Assembly: GCA_018105865.1 (NCBI GenBank)
Contig: CM030861.1
Location: forward strand, 1,821,984-1,885,983
Origin: Metaphire vulgaris
Lineage: Eukaryota > Annelida > Clitellata > Crassiclitellata > Megascolecidae
Reading direction: 5' to 3'
DNA length: 64,000 nucleotides
The notes beneath the pieces are model-generated. The model was not told the origin of the DNA. It did not search any database and was given only the letters and a program-made list of their open reading frames with translations. Every line of letters starts with the position of its first letter. Within the stretch, counting starts at the first letter, position 1. A program made the position numbers and the translations under genes. Below, piece by piece: positions 23,246 to 34,385 of this stretch.

Positions 23246-23317
23246 CCCCTTAACTGGGGATCCCGGATATATCCGTCCATTTTACATTGAGTTACAGTTA
23301 AATACACGGTTAAGGGG
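23246..23317. mobile_element. 72-bp piggyBac-like MITE, copy 2
   Basis: CCCCTTAACTGG...ACGGTTAAGGGG, flanked by TTAA. Exactly the same length as the copy at 16233. Confidence 0.8.
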
Positions 23318-23524
23318 TTAAGACCAGCTCTTGCTGAATACTACAATGGTAACTCACGGTTGCTAAAATACAAGGATGCTATTCGGTTCTGAAATAAAGG
23401 GACATTTAACGAGTTCCACACTATAGACTTAAACCTAAAACCAGCTTTTGCTGTTTCACTATAAGCCCTATAGACACATGTATTTATGTATTTATTTTCA
23501 CTTTCGCGTTTATCTATTTTCAGG

Positions 23525-23580
23525 GGCGGCTCCACGTTGGGGATGACTGGGGATGCATCCCCCAACATCCAAGCAAAAAT
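23525..23580. mobile_element. fragment of the CAGTGGCGGTTCC family
   Basis: The stretch GGGGCGGCTCCACGTTGGGG through GGGATGCATCCCC matches one end of the family. The rest is absent. Confidence 0.5.
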
Positions 23581-24220
23581 GCATCTTCAATGGAGGATGA
23601 TCGTCTAAAGTTTCTAAACGGATTAGCGTTGGTGCATATCCACAAAGATATGGACATATCCACGGACAATGTCGTCGACAAATTCGCTTCCAGCAATAGA
23701 AACTCGATTTTGCGCTATGACTTTGTACAGCCAGACTAAAATGGCTGTTATACATTAATATAATTCTGAACATTATATTTTATCAATCAAATCTACAGAT
23801 TTCTTCTAAACCGTTTACATATAAATATAATTCCTTTGACAATTGGCGGGATCTTCTCAGAAATTCATTGCATTTCTCCACCAAAAGTTCTTGGAAAAGC
23901 CACTGTCTATTTCCATACAACATTGATTAATTATTAATCCGTAAATGCTGTTGTAGTCAAGTAGTAAGTTTAAATATAATCTTCAACTACACTGTAGCAT
24001 AGAGTCGCAGTACGAAATATTACAGGACATAGTTTGGTCCAATTTATAAGATTCTATTAATCTACGGCGCAAACTTGTGCAATTTTAGTAGCGTATATCT
24101 TGTGTTTAAGCTGTGAAAGTTGGGTACAACCGTACGATATAGCGAACGATGGATTACTACTTTGTACTTTGCCTGAAGAAGAAAAAGAAACTAGGACTGC
24201 GGATATTAACGATTAATTAT

Positions 24221-24414
24221 CAAGGGGCGTAGCCAGGAATTTGTTTTGGGAGGGTATAAATATTTTGGGTGGGTATAAATCTGAACTATAACCCACATGA
24301 ACCATATAAACAACATATAGCCACAAAAAATCACATAAAAACTTTAAGGTAGACTGATTATTTTTTAGGGGGAGGGGTATATATACCGATATACCCCCAG
24401 TCGCTACGCCCCTT
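24221..24414. mobile_element. hAT MITE, CAGGGGCGTAGC family
   Basis: Ends CAAGGGGCGTAGCC and GCTACGCCCCTT. Duplication TTAATTAT/TTAATTAA. Confidence 0.82.
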
Positions 24415-25793
24415 TTAATTAATCGACTAATCGTTAACAATTTTAATCGATTAACTTTTCTTTAACTGATTAAATTTTTCGATTAAATTTTAATATTTTT
24501 GTAACATATTTACTGGAATACCTACTTAGCTTACTATGTTTCTATTTCGTTCAGACAACAATGGCGAGTAATGAAAGCAATGCTGCAGTTAAGCATTTAA
24601 GGGGATAGATGAGCAAGCACTTTTGTTTTTAAGCTAACTGCTGACGGCAAAGTAGATGTAGAGTTGCAATGCAAGGAGATCAGCTAAAAGATATATGTAA
24701 TTATTTCAATTGAAATTAATCGATTACAAAATTTTCCGTTTAATCGAACAAGAAATCGTTAGTTAATCGTTACCAGCCCCACAAGAAACGCTTCATTGTT
24801 GTTTAAGTCATAACTGCCAGTAGTGTACTTGTAATACCGATACACTGAAAATTTAACTGAGTTGGGTAAGATGCTGTAGCGTCGTTCGATTTACAGAAAT
24901 TTACGTATTACCCTAGCTATGTAGACGTAATTATGTGATTGACAATTGCCCAGGAATTGTCGATGGCTTAGTTAAGACAGAGACATGTCGTTAGAGAATA
25001 GCAGTGTAAAGTAAGGCATAGTTACCTTTGCAATGCTGCCATTGCTACCAATTTCTATCACTGCTGTCGAGGGCTCCTAAGAGTATCGAACTCTTCCATC
25101 CGCTCTACGGACCCCTCTTGTTGCCACTCTTCTACAGTGTATCTTTGCGCTCCGTTAAGCATAACGTTAGTAAATAATAATTACGAACTTTGTACAATAA
25201 ATTCGGGAGCTAGATACTGTCAATTGCAAAAAGAGGTGTACATCGTACTTTCTTCATGACTAGAACAGTACGACAAACCTTCCCGTAACAAATAAAACAA
25301 TAGTTTACATAGTTTACTGGTGCGCCGTGCCAAACGGGACGGCGACCCGCGGGTCTCGGTCATTCATCGACCCGCAGTTCGCCTAATTCAGCCATTTATT
25401 ATTCATAAGCCTAACGCTAAGCTCTCCTACCGAGGCATAGGCCAGCCGTTCTAAGCATTCAGTTATCATAAACTAATAGACTTATCCGTACAAATTACTG
25501 CCTGCTTATATATAAGCTCATTTTCGTGCTCTCGACTGAAAGCGAAGGCGTATCAAAGTAAAAGCGGAGACGCCTAGAAGATTTCGATTCATTTATAGTC
25601 GACTAACTCGAACTTTTTATATTCGAGTCGTATGCATGACGGGCACTCTGTCGTAGGCAAATTCGTGGCGATTTGTCGGAATTGGTTGAATAATGGGAGA
25701 AGGAGTCGTCGTAAGCTTTAGGAAACGCTTATCAGGTTAGGCCTATGTGTTTAAAGTTTTGGTCTGTCTTAACGTGTCTGTACACTGTGCCAC

Positions 25794-25795
<2 letters not shown>

Positions 25796-25869
<74 letters not shown>

Positions 25870-25975
25870 GGCACTTTCATAGCACTAGCTATAATACACT
25901 AAAGATGTCAATCGATAGTACTTCAAATCCGTCAGCAAAAGACCCTGTCATTCCAGAGATCAGTCAGTGAGAAAC
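25796..25975 (-). mobile_element. L2-like LINE 3' UTR, inverted copy with (AAT)n
   Basis: The reverse complement holds TGACTGATCTCTGGAATGAC and ATTTGAAGTACTATCGATTG words before the (ATT)n tail, matching 20200-20335 and 48040-48155. Confidence 0.6.
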
Positions 25976-26252
25976 AAGGAGGCTATGGAGGATATGCTAC
26001 TTGAAACAGGTGGGGTTTGAGTCTAGATTTGACAATTTCTCATTCTTTGGAAAATCTTGCAGCCGAGGGGAGATACATGTAGTTCCTTGATTTTGGTCCA
26101 GAAATAGAGAAAGCTCTTTTACAAATTTCAGTGTTGGTTCTATAGGTATATTTAGCAGCGGTGGTAGTAGTATTCAGCCCTGAAGATAAAAGCTCAAGAT
26201 AGAGAGGAGTGGCGACGCTGGAGTATGGAACCTGTCTTTGGACAGAGCACCT

Positions 26253-26312
26253 GAAGAAGAAGAAGAAGAAGAAGAAGAAGAAGAAGAAGAAGAAGAAGAA
26301 GAAGAAGAAGAA
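26253..26312. repeat. (GAA)n microsatellite
   Basis: Perfect GAA tract of about 20 units, possibly a LINE tail since LINE coding sequence follows. Confidence 0.95.
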
Positions 26313-26447
26313 GGTAGTAGTATCATCAAAGAAAAGAATATTGAGATGTTATGTAACATCTGTGTTTATGGACCCTTGCGAATGCTGGACAATAACATAA
26401 AAATACGCAAAACAGTATTAAAGCATTTTAAACGTGGTGCTTTATAG

Positions 26448-27382
26448 CAGGGGTGCACAACCTTTTAAGGACGAAGGGCCACATTTTACGGTCCCATGAC
26501 TCCGCGGGCCACATGCGCTTTTTCTAATGCAGAAGTGGTACGTTTGACAGTAACCGTTAATAGCAATATTTTATATGGTTATGGATAAAATTTAATTCGA
26601 CAGGACTAATGGAATTAATAGAATTTCTGATGAATACAATCAATCCAGTAGGAACAAATGAAATTGAAATGATTAGTACTGTAATTTTAATGTAGAATTT
26701 AAGATTAAGGCCTTGTTAATCAAAAAATGCTATGACCATGTTCAATTATTAATTCATAAAATTTAAAACCCAAAGGTCAATCGCCTTTTTATAGCCAATG
26801 GAGTTGTTGAGACTGAACGTCTTTAACAATCTTATTCATATTTTATGGCAGTTCACTTGTTGCAACTTTAAAAACCGAGCACTCAACCGGAGCCTAAGAA
26901 CATGTTTGTTCAATTTCATTACAGAATATGTTTGTTCACACAAGTATGTGCTTCCAAATAGTTGCGAAGGTTTTAAAGTGGCCCAACGGCTTTCTTGCTT
27001 TCATATTAGCGCTACAGAAGAAGTCATTCGTTCTAAGGGTCTAAGTCGCCATCAATTCAAGTTATTTATAGAAGAGACTCTAGCCTCTTACCATGACATA
27101 CCATATTATACAGCTGTGAAAGAGAGCAGAGGACGAATTTTAGAATGCTTTGTTTGAACTGATAGCAGAAATTCGTGAATTTCTTAACATCAAGGGCACA
27201 ATAATAATAAATGATAATAACAAGGCTTAAACTTGTAGCGCTAATATGAAAACAAGAAAACCTTCGGGGCCACTTGAAAGCCTTCGGGCCACTTTCTATT
27301 GAAATCCTGGAAACGTCCGCGGGCCACAAAAAATCGTCGGCGGGCCACCAGTGGCCTGCGGGCCACGAGTTGTGCACCCCTG
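26448..27382 (+). mobile_element. 935-bp hAT element, CAGGGGTGCACAACC family, copy 1
   Basis: Terminal inverted repeats CAGGGGTGCACAAC...GTTGTGCACCCCTG and a perfect 8-bp duplication CTTTATAG (26440-26447 and 27383-27390). GC-rich subterminal CCGCGGGCCAC blocks sit at both ends. It is inserted into a LINE remnant and carries a transposase fragment. Confidence 0.92.
26798..27157 (+). pseudogene. hAT transposase fragment ORF (119 codons), copy 1
   Basis: Contains IRSKGLSRHQFKLFIEE, then YHDIPYYT and SRGRILECF. This resembles the central part of ZBED5/GTF2IRD2-type hAT transposases (IRSKGLNHRQF..FLEE...YY.EVRWLSRG). The residues expected between the YYT and SRG motifs are reduced, and no catalytic core or BED finger is present, so it cannot be active on its own. 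Confidence 0.6.
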
Positions 27383-27629
27383 CTTTATAGGAATACAAAA
27401 ATCACTTGATAAGATAACATAATTAATTAAGAAATATTGAGGAATTGGAAACATAAGGAACCTGATGAAATGAGGTTGCTAAGAGGAAAACATAGTATGC
27501 TGGACATATAATGAAAGGATCGTGCACAGAACAGGCACTAAATATCTTGAAAGGGAAATACGAAGGAAAATGAACAAAAGGACGACCTCGAAGAACGTGG
27601 CTGCATGGAGGACATAAAAGTATGGACTG

Positions 27630-27798
27630 CCGGGGCGTAACCAGGAATTTGATTGGGGAGTATAATGTGATTTGGGGAGTATAAATCTTTAAAAACTATG
27701 AAAATCTTTTAAAAACATCTGAAAAACTTTAAGGTAGCCTGATTTTTGGGGTATACTGTATATACCGGCGATATACCATCCCCGTCGCTACGCCCCTG
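27630..27798. mobile_element. hAT MITE, CAGGGGCGTAGC family, inside a LINE remnant
   Basis: Ends CCGGGGCGTAACC and GCTACGCCCCTG. Duplication ATGGACTG/CTGGACTG. Sits just upstream of the LicD-like frame. Confidence 0.85.
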
Positions 27799-27883
27799 CT
27801 GGACTGGCGTCTAAAATTATGGGAAAATGAAAAGATCGACTGAAGACCGAGAATCCGAGATAAATGGCAACAAGTAATCGTGA

Positions 27884-28755
27884 CTTTATACGTCTCTCAA
27901 TTGCCGTCGTTTAGGCTTCTGTGCCGTAACCCGGCTTCGAAGACACTGTCGCAGTCTCTCGGTCGTCAACTGTGTCTCCCTCGTCCTCAACCTCGTCCTC
28001 TTGGTACTCGTCGTCTACCGCTGGACCCCGGAAGAAGCCTACTTCGTCTCGGCCCTGGACGCCGACGATCGCGCCCTCCTCGACCGCACGCTCCGCGCGT
28101 TCGTCAAGGGCGTCGAGGGGGCGAACGTGACGTACTTCATGACCGGCGGAACCCTCATCGGTTCCCTTCGCCACCACGGCCTCGTCCCGTGGGACGACGA
28201 CGCCGACTTCATGGTCAGCGCCGACGACAAGCCGAAGCTCCGAGAGGCGCTGGTCTCTCCCGCGTCGACCCGGGCTTCGGACTATTCGTCAAGCAGCCCA
28301 CCGATCTGCGAATCCACCACTGGAAGCTGTACCCGACCGACGGACGGAGGCTGGCCGCGTATCCTGCGTACAGGACGCCGTTCGTCGACATCTGGTTCTA
28401 CCGCGAGAACGCAACGCACATCTGGAACATGTCGCCCGAATACCGAGAGACGGACGTCTGGGCCAAGAGCCGCGTCTTTCCGCTGGCCAGGCGACCGTTC
28501 GACGGGCTCCTACTCCCGGCACCCTGCGACAGTCTGGGCGTCGCCGCCGCCACGGCCAACATCTCCATGTGCCAGAGTCGCTCCTACGACCATCTTTTCG
28601 AGGGGATGGTCTACCGGAGCATTTCGATTCCCTGTGAACGGCTGGTTCACATGTTTCCGTTCGTCAGACGTGAGACTCGAGCGAACACTGTGCGCGAAAC
28701 ACTGACGTTTCGAAATTGGCTAATCAGCGAAGTAACGTTACAACGGTCATGCTAG
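27884..28755 (+). CDS. LicD/fukutin-family protein with N-terminal signal anchor (one frame break)
   Basis: LicD-domain proteins are nucleotidyltransferase-fold enzymes; animal relatives (fukutin, FKRP) act in the Golgi on glycans. The frame opens after a stop at 27881 with basic residues, then a hydrophobic segment (VNCVSLVLNLVLLVLVVY), suggesting a type II membrane protein. The core motif follows: TGGTLIGSLRHHGLVPWDDD, the family signature with its metal-binding DDD. At about 28252 the frame shifts by one base; the remainder (FGLFVKQPTDLRIHHWKLYP, then FVDIWFY, then MSPEYRETDVW) continues in another frame to a stop at 28753-28755. No ATG precedes the hydrophobic segment, so the start is unknown and an upstream exon is possible; a candidate acceptor TTTAG is at 27911-27914. 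GC content is high against AT-rich flanks. The break could be a real pseudogene lesion or a sequence error. The substrate cannot be told. Confidence 0.75.
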
Positions 28756-29007
28756 AATTCGGCGAACCGCCAACCCTGGTCCGCGGGTCAAATTTGGTCC
28801 GCGGAGGGTTTCAAAATGACCCGCGGCATCCTCTTCCATGAAAAATCCGACATGCGGTAAATTCATGCTGAAATTACATTTAATCTGTATTCCATTTGAT
28901 CACCAGTATGTACGTCTGTGCTCGCGCGGCATGTGTCTACATAATTAACTCATTTACGTAGATTCGCTCATATAATTACATGTGCAGTGGCGGCGGGTAG
29001 TTATCTT

Positions 29008-29361
29008 CAGTGGCGTAGCCAGGGGGGTTGATGGTTAAAACCCCTTTTGGGCGCCGACGAAATTTTGTTATAATGAGTTTCCATGCATTTTCAATTTTCG
29101 GACGCGGTTTTGAGGGTCAAAACCCCTCCCTTGGGGCTGCTGACCAAAGTTTTTAAAGCGCCGTAGACGTGGCGATCTTTTTATTGGCTTGTCAGCATCA
29201 ATTTCAGAAGGAAAAACATAGGACAGATACATAGGATGCATAGGATAGATACATAGGATGAGACCTTTCTTCTTTTTTGCTTGTCAAGATTTTTCGAAAG
29301 TTGGTTACGGTCAAAAGTCAAAACCAAAACCCCTATTACGGAAATCCTGGCTACGCCACTT
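29008..29361. mobile_element. hAT MITE, CAGTGGCGTAGCC family
   Basis: Ends CAGTGGCGTAGCCAGG and CCTGGCTACGCCACT. Target duplication GTTATCTT/GTTATCCT. Contains the internal TTTTTTGCTTGTCA motif. Confidence 0.85.
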
Positions 29362-29570
29362 GTTATCCTAGTTGTCTGGGTGTGTAATTGAAGGAGATGC
29401 ATTGTTGGAAATGCATTGGACATTGTTAGGGCGCAGTTGCGTATCGGGGCATAATTTGTGGGTCTATGGGACTCTAGGAAAACGTTGAACTCAAGGTTGC
29501 ACTGGCTATTTACATTGAAAATTTCATTGTAACAAAACCAAAACCAAGTTCAGAGTTTCTAATACGCATG

Positions 29571-29845
29571 CAGTGGCGTAGCGAGCACTCATGCCGCCCA
29601 TGGCCCATGTCGTCTCTTCCAAAATTTGCCGCCCATCCCTGAAAAATCCCCTGGCAAGCAAAAAGGTCGTTGCTTCCAAAATTGTAAAATTTGAAATTTG
29701 CCACCCCTTCTAAAATTTTTCGCCTTCACTGAAAATCTACTGACAAGCAAAAAAGGTCGTCGCTTCCTAAATTTGCCGCCCCCCGTCTTGTGTGCCACCC
29801 ACGGCTAGCTAAAGCCACAATAGCCATTGGCACGCTACGCCTCTG
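29571..29845. mobile_element. hAT MITE, CAGTGGCGTAGCG type
   Basis: Ends CAGTGGCGTAGCG and CGCTACGCCTCTG. Duplication TACGCATG/TACGCATA. The interior has two reverse copies of the GACCTTTTTTGCTTGTCAG motif, one exact at 29740-29758. Confidence 0.85.
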
Positions 29846-29862
29846 TACGCATATGCCTATAC

Positions 29863-30790
29863 CAGGGGTGCACAACCCGTGGCCCGCGGGCCACTGGTGG
29901 CCCGCCGACGATTTTTTGTGGCCCGCGGACGTTTCCAGGATTTCAATAGAAAGTGGCCTGAAGGCTTTAAAGTGGCCCAGAAGGTTTTCTTGTTTTTATA
30001 TTAGCGCTACACTTTAAGCCTTGTTTTATCATTTATTATTATTGTGCCCTTGCTGTTAAGAAATTCACGAATTTCTGCTATCAGTTCAACAAAGCATTCT
30101 AAAATTCGTCCTCTGCTCTCTCACATCTGTATAATATGGTATGTCATGGTAAGAGGCTAAAGTCTCTTCTATAAATAACTTGAATTGATGGCGACTTAGA
30201 CCCTTAGAACGAATGACTTCTTCTGTAGCGCTAATATGAAAGCAAGAAAGCCGTCGGGCCACTTGAAAGCCTTCGCGACTATTTGGAAGCACATACTTGT
30301 GTGAACAAACATATTCTGTAATGAAATTGAACAAACATGTTCTTAGGTTCCGGTTGAGTGCTCGGTTTTGAAAGTTGCAACAAGTGAACGGCCACAAAAT
30401 ATGAATAAGATTGTTAAAGACGTTCAGTCTCAATAACTCCATTGGTTATAAAAAGGCGATTGATCTTTGGGGTTTAAATTTTATGAATTAATAATTGAAC
30501 ATGGTCATAGTATTTTTTGATTAACAAGGCCTTAACCTTCAATTCTACATTAAAATTACAGTACTAATCATTTCAATTTCATTCGTCACTACTGGATTGA
30601 TTGTATTCATCAGAAATTCTATTAATTCCATTAGTCCTGTCGACATATATTTATCCATAACCATATTAAATATTGCTATCAACGTTTACTGTCAACGTAC
30701 CACTTCTGCATTAGAAAAAGCGCACGTGGCCCGCGGAGTCTTGGGACCGAAAAATGTGGCCCTTCGTCCTTGAAAGGTTGTGCACCTCTG
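29863..30790 (-). mobile_element. 928-bp hAT element, CAGGGGTGCACAACC family, copy 2 (inverted)
   Basis: Same family as the copy at 26448-27382 but in the opposite orientation, with matching ends and interior. The right end abuts an (ATTC)n tract and the target duplication is not recognisable (GCCTATAC against GCATTCAT). Confidence 0.88.
30086..30442 (-). pseudogene. hAT transposase fragment ORF (118 codons), copy 2
   Basis: Nearly identical to the ORF in copy 1, and likewise open from the same Met, but a shift near the end replaces the SRGRILECF tail. Retention of the open frame in both copies probably reflects recent spread. Confidence 0.6.
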
Positions 30791-30791
30791 G

Positions 30792-30831
30792 CATTCATTC
30801 ATTCATTCATTCATTCATTCATTCATTCATG
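30792..30831. repeat. (ATTC)n microsatellite
   Basis: Ten ATTC units at the right edge of the second hAT copy. Confidence 0.95.
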
Positions 30832-30992
30832 GACGATTTCTATAGCACTGTGACAAGGCTGAGGCCCACAACAAAAGCGCTTTAACATCTCAACTATACC
30901 CCAACCCAAACAGATGCGTTTTTAAGCTCTTGATGAAGTGCTTAGGAGTACTAGCTGTGGTGACATCGTCAGGAAGAGAGTTCCACAAGATA
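30830..30992. repeat. dispersed repeat remnant starting TATAGCAC
   Basis: Related in layout to 56410-56780, preceded by (ATTC)n and interrupted at its end by the MITE at 31000-31308. Confidence 0.45.
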
Positions 30993-30999
30993 CAGTAGT

Positions 31000-31308
31000 C
31001 AGTGGCGTAGCCATGGGGGGTTGGTGGTTAAACCCCCTTCCTTTTGGCTGCCGATGGAAACATTTTTTCCATGCTTTTCCATACATTTTTCATTTTTGGA
31101 CGCGAGTTTGGTGGTCAAAATTCCCCTCGGCTGGCTGCCGATCGAAAAAATGTCTAAGTGCTATAGAAAATAGAAAAACTAGAAAGAATACGAAGGTGAC
31201 GACCTTTTTTTGCTTGTCAGCTCCTAAAAAAGAAAAATAAGAAAAATTTTGCAAAGTTTGGTCACGATCGAAACCAACCCCCTTCCGGAAATCCTGGCTA
31301 CGCCACTG
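31000..31308. mobile_element. hAT MITE, CAGTGGCGTAGCC family
   Basis: Ends CAGTGGCGTAGCCA and TGGCTACGCCACTG. Perfect duplication ACAGTAGT. Internal GACCTTTTTTTGCTTGTCAG at 31201-31220. It interrupts an older repeat remnant. Confidence 0.92.
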
Positions 31309-31768
31309 ACAGTAGTATCTAATACGTTATGCTTTGAGCCTGGCACAACCTACGTCTTTTCCATCCTTCGCAACATAAGTATTGTTGTGAACAAACAACA
31401 GAAGAGAAGTTTCTTCAGAATGAGATATTCTGTAGGCTGAATAATTATTAGTAGGCTTTAAAAGAGGAGAAATAGAGAAAATAATTTGCCTATGGGTATA
31501 AATTGTCAGAAATAACATAACGATTTGTTGACTGTAATGGACATCGCATCTGCTTTGACTAGAAAATTTGATGTTTGGTTATTTTAAACGTTTATGCTAC
31601 GGATAGCGCTACACACCGATTGTATAAATTGTCCAGTTAACATAACATAACATAACATAGGTTCATTTGTTGACTGTAATGTTATCTAATTATGACATTC
31701 AAATAGTGTTGCATCTGCTGTTGATTGTCTTCTAGAAAATTTGATGTTTGGGGTTGCCGATCAGCCAA

Positions 31769-31986
31769 CATCAACCGGGTTTAATTTACCAGCTCGTTTC
31801 GGGAGGAAATTGCCCCTTTCCACCGGAAAAAATTTCGTAAATATTTGAAGACACCCTGGATATTTTGCATATACTATATCAACTTACAGCACTCCCTCAG
31901 ACCCTCTTAGCATTGACATTACATTTACCCATTGACCTCAGACCCTCAGTTTCACTCCCGGAGTTCAGAAGTCTAGATTAGGCACT
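31769..31986. mobile_element. old hAT MITE, CAGTGTTTAATCTAG family
   Basis: The body and right end (AGTCTAGATTAGGCACTG) are recognisable. The left end is diverged and the flanks do not match. Confidence 0.6.
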
Positions 31987-32138
31987 GGTTGCCATGCTCT
32001 TTTTTGTGAAAGACGAGGTGCTGCACTAATAGGGCTAGATCCAGTCGATGTCCTGCTTTTGGTGTTTAATATTAACATGGAAGAACGGAATTTGAACAAA
32101 GAAGATTGTATAAAACAGTCAGAGATTTGATAACATTA

Positions 32139-32301
32139 TAGGAGTATTCAGAACAATCTCTATGGTCACTGATCTATGCCTACCAGCTAGAAATCTGCTT
32201 CTGCCATTGGCGTCTATTAATAGACGACAATGGTTTCTATGGTTTCTGCCCACCAGTGGGCGGAGCAACCGGACTTTGCTGGTAAACACTGGATACCCCT
32301 A
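32139..32301. mobile_element. 163-bp TA-flanked MITE, copy 1
   Basis: Nearly identical to the copy at 61651-61813, with the same length, ends and TA flanks. High identity between distant copies suggests recent activity. Confidence 0.85.
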
Positions 32302-32678
32302 TAGGGTAAAACTCAGATGTAAATATTCGCTGTAAGATTCGGAAAAAATTATTATTCACCGACCGGCAGTCAATATTCGCTCTCCACCGGTTGAAAAACA
32401 CTGATCTAAATATTACTATTAGACCGTATACGACTATACGCATTATACGTATTTTATAAATTATCGATGATAAAATACTTATTATAGGCATAGAAGTGTG
32501 TCCGGGATTGACGCCACCGCTAATGTTTTTACGTACGATACGCGCATTTATTTCTGGACATAAAATACGTATAATGCGCGTATTTTATTGTGGGACGCAA
32601 GTCACGCAACGTATGGTCGAATCTTGGGTTTAATACATAATTATCTACTTTAACACGCTAATAATAGTAATGGTAATA

Positions 32679-32708
32679 AATTACTACTACTACTACTACT
32701 ATTACTAT

Positions 32709-32762
<54 letters not shown>

Positions 32763-32776
32763 CACTACCACTACCA

Positions 32777-32845
<69 letters not shown>

Positions 32846-32880
32846 GCTACTACTACTACTACTACTAATAATAAATAATA

Positions 32881-32920
<40 letters not shown>
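32679..32920. repeat. (CTA)n then (AAT)n microsatellite
   Basis: About 60 CTA units with few interruptions, then about 15 AAT units. Confidence 0.95.
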
Positions 32921-33639
32921 CGAGGCATATATAGAGTGGTTCAATAGGATCTGCGTTGTGTGAGAACCACTATGTTCCCCCATCCATCCATTCACATTAT
33001 GGTCTTGCTGTGTAATCTCATTATTTGCCCTCTTGTCCTCTCGTAAGTTTGTTCCTGTATTCGCCTTCTTCGTCTTCTTGTCTTGGCATCTACAAACCTT
33101 TGTAACATACAATATCACAAATGGCTATAATTCAATTACTGTACTCACTTCTTCTACAATACTTTATTGTACCGTCTATAAAAGGACAAAACTAACATCC
33201 TGTAGTAGGCCTACATAGGCTTATTTTACAAGTATTTACACTATTGGCCATTGCTATTGTCTCACCCAAAATATGACAGCGATATAATTGGAGATGTGAT
33301 AACCACCAGAAGCACTGCTTCTCAAAGGGCCGTCCATAAAGTACATTACGCTAGTCGGGGTGGAGCTTAGGAAAGTGACAGTTTGTACAGGGGAAGGCAA
33401 AGATCACTGCGACGTCACACTCTCCGTACACACGAAATCTGAAAAAGCCGCGATATTTAACTTTCTCTTCCGATGGATGTATGCTAACAAAGGATGTCAA
33501 TAGCGTATAGTAATTATATTATTGTTCCTGACTTTTTGGCAAAAAGCCAGGAACAGTAGGATGCGAAGAGCACAGAACAATGGACCTCATAAAGTCATGA
33601 TTGTAATAAGGTTTCTATTAAAATTACTTTTGAACAGGG

Positions 33640-34197
33640 CAAACGTTAAAATGACGGAGAGAGTATCAGAAGAAAATTACGGGTGTCAAATAAGGCAACG
33701 GATGTAGAAATGCAGTATTTATACTAAGGATGATTAGCGAAAGAAGTATAGAGATGCAAAAGGATTTGTACTTATGCTTCATAGATCACGAGAAAGCATT
33801 TATAGCGTAAAACACGAAGAACTGTTCAAATGCTGGAAAATTATAGCACACGATGGAAAGGACATGAGGATATTTCAATATCTGTACTGGAATCAAGAGG
33901 CAGCGATAAGAGGAAGGAAATATAAAGAAATGGATACAAATTTTAAAAGGGACAAGGCAGGGGTGGTTTATCGCCATTTTTTTACAACGACTATGGGGAA
34001 GAGATCGTTAAAGAGACAGAAGGATTAGAAGGGATAAAGAGAAGAGGAAAGAATATAATAACCTAAGATACGCAGATGACACCATACTAATGGCAGATAC
34101 GGAAAGAAAAAAAACTACAAATGCTATTAGACAGAGTGACAGAAGAGAGTGAAAAAAGGACTAAAGATAGACACAGAAAGACATATTGTATGATATT
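33640..34197 (+). mobile_element. LINE reverse transcriptase remnant, 5' part
   Basis: Frame-shifted but readable: KHEELFKCWKIIAHDGKDMR, then YLYWNQEAAIRG, then NNLRYADDTILMADTERK. YADD is the reverse transcriptase active site. Several stops make it inactive. It is split from its 3' part by the MITE at 34198-34385. Confidence 0.75.
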
Positions 34198-34385
34198 CAG
34201 TGGCGGCTCCAACGGAGGGGGGCAGCGGGGGCCCGTGCCCCCTATTGAGTGCCTGCCTCCCCAGTGCCCCCAGTTGGGACCCTATACTTAATGCTACACA
34301 CATTAAACAACAAATGGTTGCCCCTCCCATGATTAGAAGTTGCCACCCCAACGACCCCCACTTGCCAAATCCTAGAGCCGCCACA
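34198..34385. mobile_element. hAT MITE, CAGTGGCGGCTCC family, splitting a LINE reverse transcriptase
   Basis: Ends CAGTGGCGGCTCCA and TAGAGCCGCCACAG. The target duplication is poor (ATGATATT/ATAGTAAT), but the LINE frame resumes on the far side. Confidence 0.8.

Larger units (their letters stand above)
26313..27860 (+). mobile_element. LINE remnant interrupted by two hAT insertions
   Basis: CYVTSVFMDPCECWTIT before 26448 and MLDI, ILKGKYEGK, KGRPRRTW after 27390 are parts of one LINE C-terminus. The hAT elements at 26448-27382 and 27630-27798 split it. Heavily mutated. Confidence 0.6.
31310..33330. other. no recognised gene between repeats
   Basis: Holds the old MITE at 31769, the TA-flanked MITE at 32139 and the (CTA)n block. 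TTGTTGACTGTAATG and GAAAATTTGATGTTTGG each occur twice (about 31526-31580 and 31668-31752), a diverged duplication. Confidence 0.35.

Noticed and set aside
25059..25125. tRNA-like GAGTTCGATACTC block
   Set aside because: A B-box-like word is present, but the spacing to any A box is too short and arms do not pair.
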